Of a DNA stretch of 64,000 bases, positions 1 through 7,265 are shown piece by piece. Source of the DNA: Streptomyces liliifuscus (GTDB lineage: Bacteria > Actinomycetota > Actinomycetes > Streptomycetales > Streptomycetaceae); NCBI RefSeq assembly GCF_016598615.1, contig NZ_CP066831.1, positions 9,052,001-9,116,000 of the forward strand, read 5' to 3'. The notes under the pieces are model-generated. The model did no database searches, was not told where the DNA came from, and saw only the letters and a list, made by a program, of their open reading frames with translations. Positions within the stretch are counted from its first letter, which is position 1. Each line of letters begins with the position of its first letter. The translations under genes and the position numbers were made by a program.

Positions 1-435
1 ATGACGCTCCTGACCCGCTGGTGGGGGCGTGACGGCGGCACCGACGTGTCCTCGACCACCGTGGGGGCGTTCGCCGTCACGACCGTGTGTCTGCTGCCGT
101 TCGGGATCGTCGAGGGACTGGTGCCGCACACCGCCGAACCCGCCCGCGTCATCGCGCTGGTGGCGTTCATCGCCGCGGTCCCGACGGCCCTCGCCTATGC
201 CCTGTACTTTGCGGGCGCGGCCGTCGTCCGCTCGGCCACCGTCTCCGTGATCATGCTGCTCGAACCGGTGAGCGCGGCGGTCCTGGCCGTCGGACTGCTC
301 GGCGAGCGGCTGACCGCGGCCACGGTCGCGGGGACGCTGTTGATGCTCGGGTCGGTGGCGGGGCTCGCGCTCGCGGAGGCGCGGGGCACGCGGACCGTGG
401 GGCGGGCTCCCGAGGAGGAACCGGCGCTGCTCTGA
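1..435 (+). CDS. EamA/DMT-family transporter, C-terminal part
   Basis: Second half of a drug/metabolite-type membrane transporter. About four hydrophobic segments run from residue 20 to 130, including VSVIMLLEPVSAAVLAVG followed by LLGERLT, a pattern typical of the last EamA repeat; a short polar tail ends EEPALL. Complete family members have ten helices and roughly 300 residues, so about half the protein lies before base 1 and the ATG there is probably internal. Export of an unknown small molecule across the cytoplasmic membrane is expected from the family. It converges on the PaiB-like gene, with a hairpin between them. Confidence 0.75.
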   Translation: MTLLTRWWGRDGGTDVSSTTVGAFAVTTVCLLPFGIVEGLVPHTAEPARVIALVAFIAAVPTALAYALYFAGAAVVRSATVSVIMLLEPVSAAVLAVGLLGERLTAATVAGTLLMLGSVAGLALAEARGTRTVGRAPEEEPALL

Positions 436-463
436 GGATCCGCGGGCGCCGGGGAACGCCGGT

Positions 464-506
464 ACCGGCCGTGTGGGCCCCGCCCCGTAGGGTCCACACG
501 ACCGGT
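464..506. terminator. Bidirectional terminator hairpin
   Basis: Arms ACCGG-C-CGTGTGG and CCACACG-A-CCGGT pair over 12 of 13 positions around a 17-nt loop, between two convergent stop codons. There is no T-run, as usual for Streptomyces terminators. Confidence 0.55.
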
Positions 507-537
507 CACCGGTGAGGGAGCCCGTGCCACCTCGGCG

Positions 538-1182
538 TCACCTGCTGCCGCGTCGCCGCAGCAGGTGTTCCCGCGCCGCCGTGTCGCGCGGACCGCCTCT
601 TGTGGTCAGTTCGGCCACGACACGGTTCTGGATTTCCTCCGGCCGGTGATTCGCGTACTTGAATTTCGCGCGTACGTCCGTCACTTCGAGCCGCAGGCCG
701 CGGATCCCGGAGAGGAGGCGGCCGAACGGGGCCTCGCCGACCGCCGCACGCGCTGAACCGCCCTCGGGCTGGAAGTGGCCGAGCTGGCGGTTGATGAGTT
801 CGGCCTTCTCCGCCGGATCGTCCACCAGATGGGCGGTGCAGCGGAGTTGGACCGCCGCGTAGAAGCTCGTCGGAGTGCCGTGCTCGGGCGGGGAGTCCGG
901 TGGAGCCTGCCAGGGGCCGGGCACGTACACGTAGTCGTCGACCACGCTCAGGGTCACGACCGGGTTCGCCTCAAGGGCCGGCCACACCGGGTTCGGACGG
1001 GCCAGGTGGGCGAGGACCAGTCCGTACGGTCCGGGCCCGGCCTCGTGGACGAAGTGCATCGGCTGGACGTGCGGCGGTTCGCCGGGCAGGCCGTTCACGG
1101 AGAGCTGGCCGAAGTCGTGGACGGCCAGCCACTTCTGCCATTCGGCGTCGTCGTGGGGCGCGTCCCAGGGGTGTATGAGCAT
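538..1182 (-). CDS. FMN-binding split-barrel protein, PaiB-like
   Basis: 214 residues with a PaiB-type FMN split-barrel pattern: AHLARPNPVW around residue 75, then a VYVPGPW stretch, GTPTSFYAAV, and a C-terminal helix ending FKYANHRPEEIQNRV that matches the K..QNR signature of the family. PaiB relatives are annotated as negative regulators of proteases or as flavin-binding proteins of unknown substrate; no enzymatic role can be assigned here. The start is fixed by a TGATG overlap with the upstream PPOX gene, so the two are translationally coupled and presumably made together. Both are divergent from a MocR-type regulator, which suggests they act in B6 or flavin metabolism. Confidence 0.7.
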   Translation of the reverse strand: MLIHPWDAPHDDAEWQKWLAVHDFGQLSVNGLPGEPPHVQPMHFVHEAGPGPYGLVLAHLARPNPVWPALEANPVVTLSVVDDYVYVPGPWQAPPDSPPEHGTPTSFYAAVQLRCTAHLVDDPAEKAELINRQLGHFQPEGGSARAAVGEAPFGRLLSGIRGLRLEVTDVRAKFKYANHRPEEIQNRVVAELTTRGGPRDTAAREHLLRRRGSR

Positions 1183-1859
1183 CACAGGACCGCCAGGTAG
1201 TCGGGGACCTCGATCCCGGGGGCGAGGTCGGCGGCGGGGAGCGGGGCGCCGTATCCCTTGCGGAGCGGGAGGACTCCGGTCCAGTGCGGCAGGCCGAGGT
1301 CCTCCGGCTCGTCGTTCGGGCCGCCGGTGCGCAGCTTGGCCGAGACCTCGGCGAGGTCCAGGCGGAGCACGGCGGTGGCGGCCAGCTCCTTGCCGTTGGC
1401 GGGCCGGGAGTCGTAGGAACGGCCGGGCACCACGTGGTCCACCAGCGCGTCCAGGGCCTCCCGCTTCTCGTCGGGGTCCGTCACCTGGTGGGCGATGCCG
1501 TGCACCACCACGGAGCGGTAGTTGATCGAGTGGTGGAAGGCCGAGCGGGCCAGCACCAGCCCGTCGACGTGCGTGACGGTGACGCACACCGGCAGACCCG
1601 GGTCGGCCTGTCCCGCCATCCGCAGCGGGCGCGAACCCGTCGAGCCGTGCAGATAGAGGTGCTCGCCGACCCGCCCGTACAGCGTGGGCAGCACGACCGG
1701 CGCACCGTCGCGCACGAAGCCCAGATGGCAGACGTACCCCTCGTCGAGGATCGAGTGCACCATCTCGTGGTCGTACGCCGCACGCTCCTTGGAGCGGGTG
1801 GGGACGGTGCGGTCGGTCGGGGTGTAGGTGGCGGGGTGCGGGGCGGACGTCTCCGTCAT
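1182..1859 (-). CDS. Pyridoxamine 5'-phosphate oxidase family protein
   Basis: 225 residues, one FMN-binding split barrel. Recognisable pieces are ILDEGYVCHLGFV, PVVLPTLYGRVGEHLYLHGS and FHHSINYRSVVVHG, the arrangement seen in the large actinobacterial PPOX group (nitroreductase/FMN-dependent proteins) rather than in true PdxH. The ATG at 1859 follows a GGAGAG ribosome site by about 6 nt. It is the first gene of a two-gene unit, ending in a TGATG overlap with the PaiB-like gene, and is divergently transcribed from a PLP-dependent MocR regulator. A role linked to vitamin B6 vitamers is a reasonable inference but not shown. Confidence 0.75.
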   Translation of the reverse strand: MTETSAPHPATYTPTDRTVPTRSKERAAYDHEMVHSILDEGYVCHLGFVRDGAPVVLPTLYGRVGEHLYLHGSTGSRPLRMAGQADPGLPVCVTVTHVDGLVLARSAFHHSINYRSVVVHGIAHQVTDPDEKREALDALVDHVVPGRSYDSRPANGKELAATAVLRLDLAEVSAKLRTGGPNDEPEDLGLPHWTGVLPLRKGYGAPLPAADLAPGIEVPDYLAVL

Positions 1860-1915
1860 CGTGCTCTCCAGGTCTGTGTGTCGTCGTCTGTTCTCGCACG
1901 TACGCCGTGCTCGCC

Positions 1916-1944
1916 TTGCGTGGCTTATTGCACTAGTGCATACT
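1916..1944 (+). promoter_or_regulatory. Leaderless promoter of the MocR gene
   Basis: TTGCGT (1916-1921), a 17-bp spacer and CATACT (1939-1944) place the transcription start within a base or two of the GTG at 1952, so the mRNA would lack a ribosome-binding site. Confidence 0.5.
1929..1940. promoter_or_regulatory. Palindromic operator, likely MocR autoregulation
   Basis: TGCACTAGTGCA is a perfect 12-bp palindrome lying inside the promoter spacer between the divergent MocR and PPOX genes. GntR/MocR proteins usually bind such short dyads next to their own gene; assignment to this regulator is by position only. Confidence 0.5.
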
Positions 1945-1951
1945 CTGCTTT

Positions 1952-3283
1952 GTGCTAGAAGAGTATCGGATCGAGGGTGGACGCGCTGCTGAGATTGCGG
2001 CCAGCGTCGAGCGCGCGGTGGGTTCGGGGCAGCTGGAGCCCGGTCAACTTCTGCCGCCGATGCGGGAGTTGGCGGGACGGCTCGGGGTGAATCCCAATAC
2101 CGTCGCGGCCGCCTATCGCACCCTGCGTGAGCGCGGGGTGATCGAGACGGCGGGCCGGCGCGGCAGTCGCGTACGGTCCAAGCCGGTGACGACCGCACGG
2201 GAGATCTCCCGCCTGGATGTGCCGCCGGGGGTGCGGAACCTGTCCGACGGCAATCCGGACCCGGCCCTGCTGCCCACGCTCGCCGGGGTGTTCGCGGCTG
2301 CCGCGGCCCACGCGGACCGGGAACCGGTGCTCTACGGAGAGGCCGCCGTGGAGCCGGAGTTGGCGCGCCTCGCGCGTGCGGACCTGGACGCGGACGGCGT
2401 GCCGGACGGGCCGGTCGTGGTCACCTCGGGCTCGCTCGACGCCATCGAGCGGGTGCTGGCCGTGCACCTCAGGCCCGGTGACACCGTCGCCCACGAGGAT
2501 CCCGGCTGGCGCAGCGTGCTCGATCTGATCCCGGCGCTCGGGCTGCGGGCGGTTCCGATCGGCGTTGACGACGAGGGGCCGCTGCCCGACGACGTACGAG
2601 CCGCGCTGGAGGGCGGGGCGCGGGCGCTGATCGTCACCGACCGCGCGCAGAACCCGACCGGCGCCGCGGTGAGCGCCACGCGCGCGCGTGCCCTGCGTTC
2701 CGTGCTGGCCGACCACCCGGAGACCCTGCTCGTCGAGGACGACCACGGGCATCGCATCGTCGACCTGCCCCTGCATCCGCTGGCGGGCGTGACCCGGCAC
2801 TGGGCGTTCCTGCGCTCGGTCGCCAAGGCGTACGGGCCCGATCTGCGGCTTGCCGTGCTCACCGGGGACCCCGTCACCCTGGACCGTGTCCAGGGGCGGC
2901 AGCGGCTGGGGCCGGGATGGGTGAGCCGGCTGTTGCAACGAGCCGTTGCCGGGCTGCTGGCCGAAGGCGCGGTGGACGCGCGGACCGTGGCCGCGGCCTA
3001 CGGGCGACGGCGGGACGCGTTGATCGGGGCGCTCGCGGAGCGGGGCGTCGAGGCGTACGGGCGCAGTGGGATGAACGTGTGGGTGCCCGTGCCGGACGAG
3101 ACCGGGGCCGTCGCGCGGCTGCTGCACGCGGGTTGGGCCGTCGCACCGGGGGCCCGCTTCCGGATGAACGCGCCACCGGGGCTGCGCATCACCGTCTCGA
3201 CCCTCGCGCCGGACGAGTTCGAGGTGGTGGCGGACGCGGTCGCCGCGGCGGTCGGGCCGGCACCCGAGCGGCGCTACGTCTGA
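1952..3283 (+). CDS. MocR-type GntR regulator with aminotransferase domain
   Basis: 443 residues. Residues 1-75 are a GntR winged helix (LPPMRELAGRLGVNPNTVAA); the rest is a fold-type I aminotransferase domain with TSGSLDAIERVLAVHL, a DRAQNPTGA substrate loop, VEDDHGHRI and the PLP-lysine motif LRSVAKAYGPDLR (Lys near residue 292). MocR proteins use PLP or an amino-acid adduct as effector, and PdxR members control B6 synthesis genes. The GTG start at 1952 sits where transcription should begin (leaderless). Divergence from two PPOX/PaiB-like genes and a palindrome in the shared promoter point to local control of those genes and itself. Confidence 0.85.
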   Translation: MLEEYRIEGGRAAEIAASVERAVGSGQLEPGQLLPPMRELAGRLGVNPNTVAAAYRTLRERGVIETAGRRGSRVRSKPVTTAREISRLDVPPGVRNLSDGNPDPALLPTLAGVFAAAAAHADREPVLYGEAAVEPELARLARADLDADGVPDGPVVVTSGSLDAIERVLAVHLRPGDTVAHEDPGWRSVLDLIPALGLRAVPIGVDDEGPLPDDVRAALEGGARALIVTDRAQNPTGAAVSATRARALRSVLADHPETLLVEDDHGHRIVDLPLHPLAGVTRHWAFLRSVAKAYGPDLRLAVLTGDPVTLDRVQGRQRLGPGWVSRLLQRAVAGLLAEGAVDARTVAAAYGRRRDALIGALAERGVEAYGRSGMNVWVPVPDETGAVARLLHAGWAVAPGARFRMNAPPGLRITVSTLAPDEFEVVADAVAAAVGPAPERRYV

Positions 3284-3364
3284 GTCCGGGACGCGGTGAC
3301 GTGGTGACCAGGTGGCCTGGTGACGGGTGGCCTGGTGGCGGGGTGAAGGGGTCGCGCGGTGGGC

Positions 3365-4369
3365 TCAGGGCTTGGTCTGGATGGACCGGGACCGAGTCGG
3401 CCTGGCCTTGGTGGGCCGGGACTGGGTGAGTGCCGCGCCCGCCAGCACGATGACCGCGCCCACCGGTGTCGACCAGGCCAGCGACTCGCCGAGGATCGCG
3501 ACGCCCGCGGCGGTGGCGATGACCGGGATGAAGTACGTGACCATCTGGGCCGTCGTCGGGCCGACCTCGGCGACCAGGCCGTACTGGATGAGAAGGGCGA
3601 GGCCCGTACCGAGCGTGCCCAGCGCGATGATCGCGAGCAGCGGTATGAGCGGGAAGTGGGTCGGCAGTGTCGTGAACAGCGGGGTGACGACTGCCAGTTG
3701 GGCCGTCGCGAGCAGCAGTTGTGCACCGGTCAGCGAGAGGTTGGAGTGGCTGGAGCCGGCCAGCGTGCGGCGGATGTAGATCCAGCCGATCGGGTAACTC
3801 AGCGATGCCAGCAGGGCCATCGTGGTGCCCGCTGCGTCCAGACCGTGGAAGCCCTGCCAGGCGCCGAGCACCGTCAGTACGCCGAGGAAACCGATGCCTA
3901 GGCCCGCGACCCGGCGACGGGTGGGCCGGTCCTCGGAGAGCGCGACCATCGACAGGGCCATGCCCCACAGAGGTGAGGTCGCGTTGCAGATGCCCGCCAG
4001 CGTGGACGGAATCGTCAGCTCGGAGTACGCGAACAGCGAGAACGGCAGCGCGTTGAGGAGCAGCGCCGAGACCGCCAAGTGCCCCCAGGTGCGCGCTCCG
4101 CGTGGCAGCCGGTCCCGCTTCCAGGCGATTGCGACCGAGAGCACCAACGTGCCGAACAGCAGGCGGCCGAAAGTCACTTGGAAGGGTGCGTAGCCATTCG
4201 TGCCGACCTTGATGAGGAGGAAGCTGAAACCCCAGACCAGCGACAGAACGGCGAAGCGGAGGCGCCAGTCGAGGGCTCGGCGGGGGCGGGAAGGGGTGGT
4301 GCGGAGCGAGCCCGGAGGTGCGGTGGACAAGGGGGCGGGAGATGTCTGGGGCTCGGTCGCGGCGCTCAT
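3365..4369 (-). CDS. EamA/DMT-family transporter
   Basis: 334 residues with a proline-rich cytoplasmic N-terminus of about 40 residues, then ten predicted helices in two EamA repeats: the first opens LVWGFSFLLIKVG, the second contains YPIGWIYIRR and closes with VAILGESLAWSTPVGA. A Lys/Arg-rich tail follows. Small-molecule efflux is the usual function. An in-frame GTG nine bases upstream (4378) is an alternative start. The gene is divergent from a LysR regulator with only about 75 bp between starts, the standard arrangement for LysR-controlled exporters, so its substrate may also be the regulator's ligand. Confidence 0.85.
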   Translation of the reverse strand: MSAATEPQTSPAPLSTAPPGSLRTTPSRPRRALDWRLRFAVLSLVWGFSFLLIKVGTNGYAPFQVTFGRLLFGTLVLSVAIAWKRDRLPRGARTWGHLAVSALLLNALPFSLFAYSELTIPSTLAGICNATSPLWGMALSMVALSEDRPTRRRVAGLGIGFLGVLTVLGAWQGFHGLDAAGTTMALLASLSYPIGWIYIRRTLAGSSHSNLSLTGAQLLLATAQLAVVTPLFTTLPTHFPLIPLLAIIALGTLGTGLALLIQYGLVAEVGPTTAQMVTYFIPVIATAAGVAILGESLAWSTPVGAVIVLAGAALTQSRPTKARPTRSRSIQTKP

Positions 4370-4444
4370 GCCGACCACGATGACGGATCACGATCTCGTA
4401 GCACAAGCGAGATTTTTCTCGTGGTACCTCGTAGTATTGCTTAC

Positions 4445-5347
4445 ATGTTGAACCTGGAGCGCCTGCGTACCCTCGACGCCCTGGCCCGGCACGGCTCGGT
4501 CAGTGGCGCGGCCGAGGGGCTGCATGTGACGACCTCGGCGGTGTCCCAGCAGATGTCCAAGCTGGAGCGGGAGGTGGGGCAGCAACTGCTCGCCAAGAAC
4601 GGGCGGGGGGTGCGGCTCACCGACGCGGGGCGGCTGCTCGCCGACCATGCCGCGCGCATCCTGTCCCAGGTCGAGCTCGCGCAGTCCGATCTGGAGGCGC
4701 AGCGCGGGCAGGTGGTGGGGGAGTTGAGACTCGCCGCGTTCCCCACGGCGGCGCGCGGGCTGTTCCCCACGGCTCTTGCCGCGCTGCGTGCCGAGCATCC
4801 CGGGCTCCGGGTTCGCTCGCGTGAGCTGGAGCCGGAGATCGGGGTCGCCTGGGTGACACGCGGCGATCTCGATCTGGCGGTCGTTCTCGACTGGTACAAC
4901 AAGCCGTTGCCGCTGCCGGACGGTCTGGTCAAGGCCTCGCTCCTCGACGACCCCACCGATCTGGCGCTGCCCGTGGGGCATCGCCTCGCCGATCGCTCCG
5001 AGGTGGACCTTGAGGACTTCGTCGACGACGAGTGGATCGCCTGGGACGAGGGGGAGTTCTGCCACGAGTGGCTGCTCTTCACGTTGCGCGGCAAGGGGAT
5101 CGAGCCGGTCATCGCGCATCGGGCGGAGGAGCATCACACGCAGCTCGCGATGGTCGCGGCGGGGCTCGGGGTGTGCGTGGCGCCCCGCCTCGGGCGGGAT
5201 CCTGTTCCGGTGGGTGTGCGGACCGTGCCGGTTCGGCCGCGTGTCACGCGGCACGTGTATGCGGTGTGGAGGGCGGATGCGGATCGGCGGCCGGCGATCC
5301 GGGCCGCCGTGGATGCGTTGCGCTCCGCGGGGGTGCGGGTTTCTTAG
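4445..5347 (+). CDS. LysR-family transcriptional regulator
   Basis: 300 residues. The N-terminal helix-turn-helix is textbook LysR: LRTLDALARHGSVSGAAEGL and TTSAVSQQMSKLEREVG, then LLAKNGRGVRLTDAG. Residues from about 90 onward form the effector-binding domain (GELRLAAFPTAARGLFP, DLAVVLDWYN, AMVAAGLGVCVAPRL). The ATG at 4445 is chosen because the LysR consensus begins right after it. The divergent EamA transporter is the likely target, along with its own promoter; the inducer cannot be read from the sequence. Confidence 0.88.
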   Translation: MLNLERLRTLDALARHGSVSGAAEGLHVTTSAVSQQMSKLEREVGQQLLAKNGRGVRLTDAGRLLADHAARILSQVELAQSDLEAQRGQVVGELRLAAFPTAARGLFPTALAALRAEHPGLRVRSRELEPEIGVAWVTRGDLDLAVVLDWYNKPLPLPDGLVKASLLDDPTDLALPVGHRLADRSEVDLEDFVDDEWIAWDEGEFCHEWLLFTLRGKGIEPVIAHRAEEHHTQLAMVAAGLGVCVAPRLGRDPVPVGVRTVPVRPRVTRHVYAVWRADADRRPAIRAAVDALRSAGVRVS

Positions 5348-5373
5348 GCCGGTTCGTTGGGTGCGGGTTGGTT

Positions 5374-5416
5374 GTGGCTGGTCGCGCAGTTCCCCGCGCC
5401 CCTTAAGGGCGCGGCC
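5374..5416 (+). repeat. Intergenic hairpin repeat, copy 1
   Basis: GTGGCTGGTCGCGCAG followed by TTCCCCGCGCCCC and a GCGCCC/GGGCGC stem with a TTAA-containing loop. The same block recurs at about 16488 (direct) and 54118 (inverted). It lies just after the LysR stop codon. Confidence 0.75.
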
Positions 5417-5466
5417 CCGCCCTCGCCAAACGGCGCCCGCGCCCCTTACGGGGCCAAGCCCCTGCC

Positions 5467-5934
5467 TCAGCCTGCGGCCAGTTTTCGGAAGTCCCATGAG
5501 GTTGTTGCTGTTGGGGTCAGGCGGAGCCAGGCGTGTCTGCCGTCGTGGGGCATTTCGGGGAGGTTGAAGTTCTTGCGGGCGAACAGGGGCTCCACGGAGT
5601 CGAGTTCGGGGTGGGGCTCGCCCGTGCGGGGGGCCTCGCCGATGAACTCGACGGTGCCTGAGAGTTCGACGCCCCGCAGTTCGTCGTACTCCTCGCCCGT
5701 GTCGACGACCACGGCGACGCGGGGGTCGCGGCGCAGGTCGGCCCATCGCTTGCTGCGTGTGATCGAGTACAGCCAGAGGGACTTGCCGTCCCAGGCGAAC
5801 CAGAGCGTGCTGACGTGCGGCGCGCCGTCGGCCGACACGGTCGCCACCCGGCAGGTGCGCTGGGTGGTCAGGAACTCGTCCAGCTCGCCGGGTGTCATCA
5901 TGATCCTTCGGCCCCGGCGCTGAGTGACGGCCAT
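5467..5934 (-). CDS. PPOX-class flavin- or F420-dependent enzyme
   Basis: 155 residues, a single split-barrel domain: FLTTQRTCRVATVSADGAP, HVSTLWFAWDGKSLWLYS, SKRWADLRRDPRVAVVVDTG and VELSGTVEFIG follow the order of the PPOX-class (pyridoxamine oxidase-like) oxidoreductases common in actinobacteria, many of which use F420. The substrate is unknown. The ATG at 5934 follows GAGGGA by 5-6 nt; an internal in-frame ATG pair around residue 12 is less well served. A perfect 9-bp inverted repeat 13 bp before the start is a likely operator. Divergent from the isochorismatase-fold gene. Confidence 0.78.
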   Translation of the reverse strand: MAVTQRRGRRIMMTPGELDEFLTTQRTCRVATVSADGAPHVSTLWFAWDGKSLWLYSITRSKRWADLRRDPRVAVVVDTGEEYDELRGVELSGTVEFIGEAPRTGEPHPELDSVEPLFARKNFNLPEMPHDGRHAWLRLTPTATTSWDFRKLAAG

Positions 5935-5946
5935 ACGGTTCCCTCA

Positions 5947-5967
5947 TTTCTGACGTGACGTCAGAAA
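5947..5967. promoter_or_regulatory. Inverted-repeat operator
   Basis: TTTCTGACG, spacer TGA, CGTCAGAAA: a perfect 9-bp dyad in the divergent PPOX/isochorismatase promoter region. TGACGT/ACGTCA-type dyads are typical of TetR or related repressors; no regulator gene is adjacent, so it would be acted on in trans. Confidence 0.55.
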
Positions 5968-6079
5968 AGCATGGGCCGTCTTCCGTCCGTACGCAATGGT
6001 GGCTACGCTCGCCCGCCACCGCAGACCAGGTCGACCGGACCGCACCGGGCCCGGGGACCACCCGTGACAGGGGGAGCCC

Positions 6080-6730
6080 ATGCCGTCGTACGAGCAGCTC
6101 AGCGAACTCCTCGACCCCGCGACCACGGTCCTGCTGACCGTCGAGTGCCAGCAGGGTGTCGTCGGACCGGACAGCGCGCTGCCCGAACTGGCCAAGGAGT
6201 TCCGTGCCTCGGGCGCGCTGGCCCAGGTCGCCCGGCTGGTCGCGGCGGCCCACGAGAGCGGGGTACAGGTCATGCACGCGATCGCGGAGCGCCGCCCCGA
6301 CGGACGGGGGGCCAACCACAACGCCCGGCTGTTCCGCGCGGCCGAGCGCCTGCCGGTACGGCAGTTGTCGGGAACCACCGCGGTACGTGTCGCGCCGCCC
6401 ATCGAGGTCGCCGAGGAGGACCTCGTCGTACGCCGGCTGCACGGTCTGTCGCCGCTCGCCGGTACCGACGTCGACGCGCTGCTGCGCAACCTCGGCTGCC
6501 GGGCGCTGATCGTGACCGGCGTGTCCGCCAACGTGGCCGTGCCCAACGCCGTGTTCGACGCGGTGAACCGCGGCTACACCGTCGTCGTCCCCAGCGACGC
6601 CATCGCGGGGGTGCCTGCCGACTACACCCCCGCGATGATCCGCAACACGCTCGCCCTGGTGGCCACCGTCGCCACCACGGACGAGGTACTGGCCTGTCTC
6701 AAGCGACCTCGCAGGGTCAGCCGAGCGTGA
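6080..6730 (+). CDS. Isochorismatase-fold protein lacking the catalytic Cys
   Basis: 216 residues with the isochorismatase-like alpha/beta fold: LLTVECQQGVVG near residue 18, LVRRLHGLSPLAGTDVDALL around 120, and ALIVTGVSANVAV near 147-154. In cysteine hydrolases of this fold the last motif ends N-x-C-V and the first contains a catalytic Asp. Here the Cys position is Ala153 and the Asp position is Glu22 (with Cys23 beside it). True isochorismatases also lack the Cys, but no siderophore or phenazine gene is near. Function is therefore open. The GGGGGAG before ATG 6080 supports the start. Its last 14 bp overlap the convergent Rieske gene. Confidence 0.75.
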   Translation: MPSYEQLSELLDPATTVLLTVECQQGVVGPDSALPELAKEFRASGALAQVARLVAAAHESGVQVMHAIAERRPDGRGANHNARLFRAAERLPVRQLSGTTAVRVAPPIEVAEEDLVVRRLHGLSPLAGTDVDALLRNLGCRALIVTGVSANVAVPNAVFDAVNRGYTVVVPSDAIAGVPADYTPAMIRNTLALVATVATTDEVLACLKRPRRVSRA

Positions 6731-7166
6731 TCGAGTCCCCGCTCACGGTGATCTTGGCGGCGGTGAGGCCACTGGTCGCGGGCCCCTTCTTGACGCTGCC
6801 GTCCGCGGCGTTGAACTGGCTGCCGTGGGCGGGGCAGGTGATGGTGCCGTCGGCGACGCTGTTCACCCGCTGTTTCTGGTGCGGGCACACCGTCGAGTAG
6901 GCCTTGAACTCACCGGCCGTCGGCTGTGTGACGACCACACCCTCGTCGGCGAACACCTTGCCGCCGCCCTCCGGGATGTCGGTGGTCTTGGCCAGCGCCG
7001 CACCTCCGCCGGAGCCCGACGACTTGGAGGCGTCGGAGGAGCCGGACGAACTGTCGTCGGAGCCTCCGCAGGCGGTCAGCGTGGCGGCGATGCCCGCCCC
7101 GCCTAGCGCCGCCAGGAGGGTGCGACGACAGAGCGCCGGCGCAGGCTTGAGCGATTCGCTGGACAT
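6717..7166 (-). CDS. Rieske [2Fe-2S] lipoprotein
   Basis: 149 residues. The N-terminus has a twin Arg followed by a hydrophobic stretch and a lipobox (LTAC), so export, probably by Tat, and lipid anchoring are expected; a Ser/Gly/Asp linker follows. Rieske ligands are visible as CPHQ and CPAHGS, about 18 residues apart, near residues 97-120. It is short for a cytochrome bc1 Rieske subunit and resembles the stand-alone secreted Rieske proteins found in actinobacteria, which carry electrons for unknown partners. The ATG at 7166 has a GGAAGGGA site. Confidence 0.85.
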   Translation of the reverse strand: MSSESLKPAPALCRRTLLAALGGAGIAATLTACGGSDDSSSGSSDASKSSGSGGGAALAKTTDIPEGGGKVFADEGVVVTQPTAGEFKAYSTVCPHQKQRVNSVADGTITCPAHGSQFNAADGSVKKGPATSGLTAAKITVSGDSITLG

Positions 7167-7265
7167 AGTGGCGGTCCCTTCCACAGATGTGCAGATGCGC
7201 GTTTGTAAAGTTGTGTGTTGATCCAACAGGGGGTACGGGTACGTCACCCGCGCAGTTCAGGCGGT

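Noticed and set aside
6717..7166. Rieske protein as a bc1 complex subunit
   Set aside because: Too short, lipobox present, and no cytochrome b or c genes adjacent.
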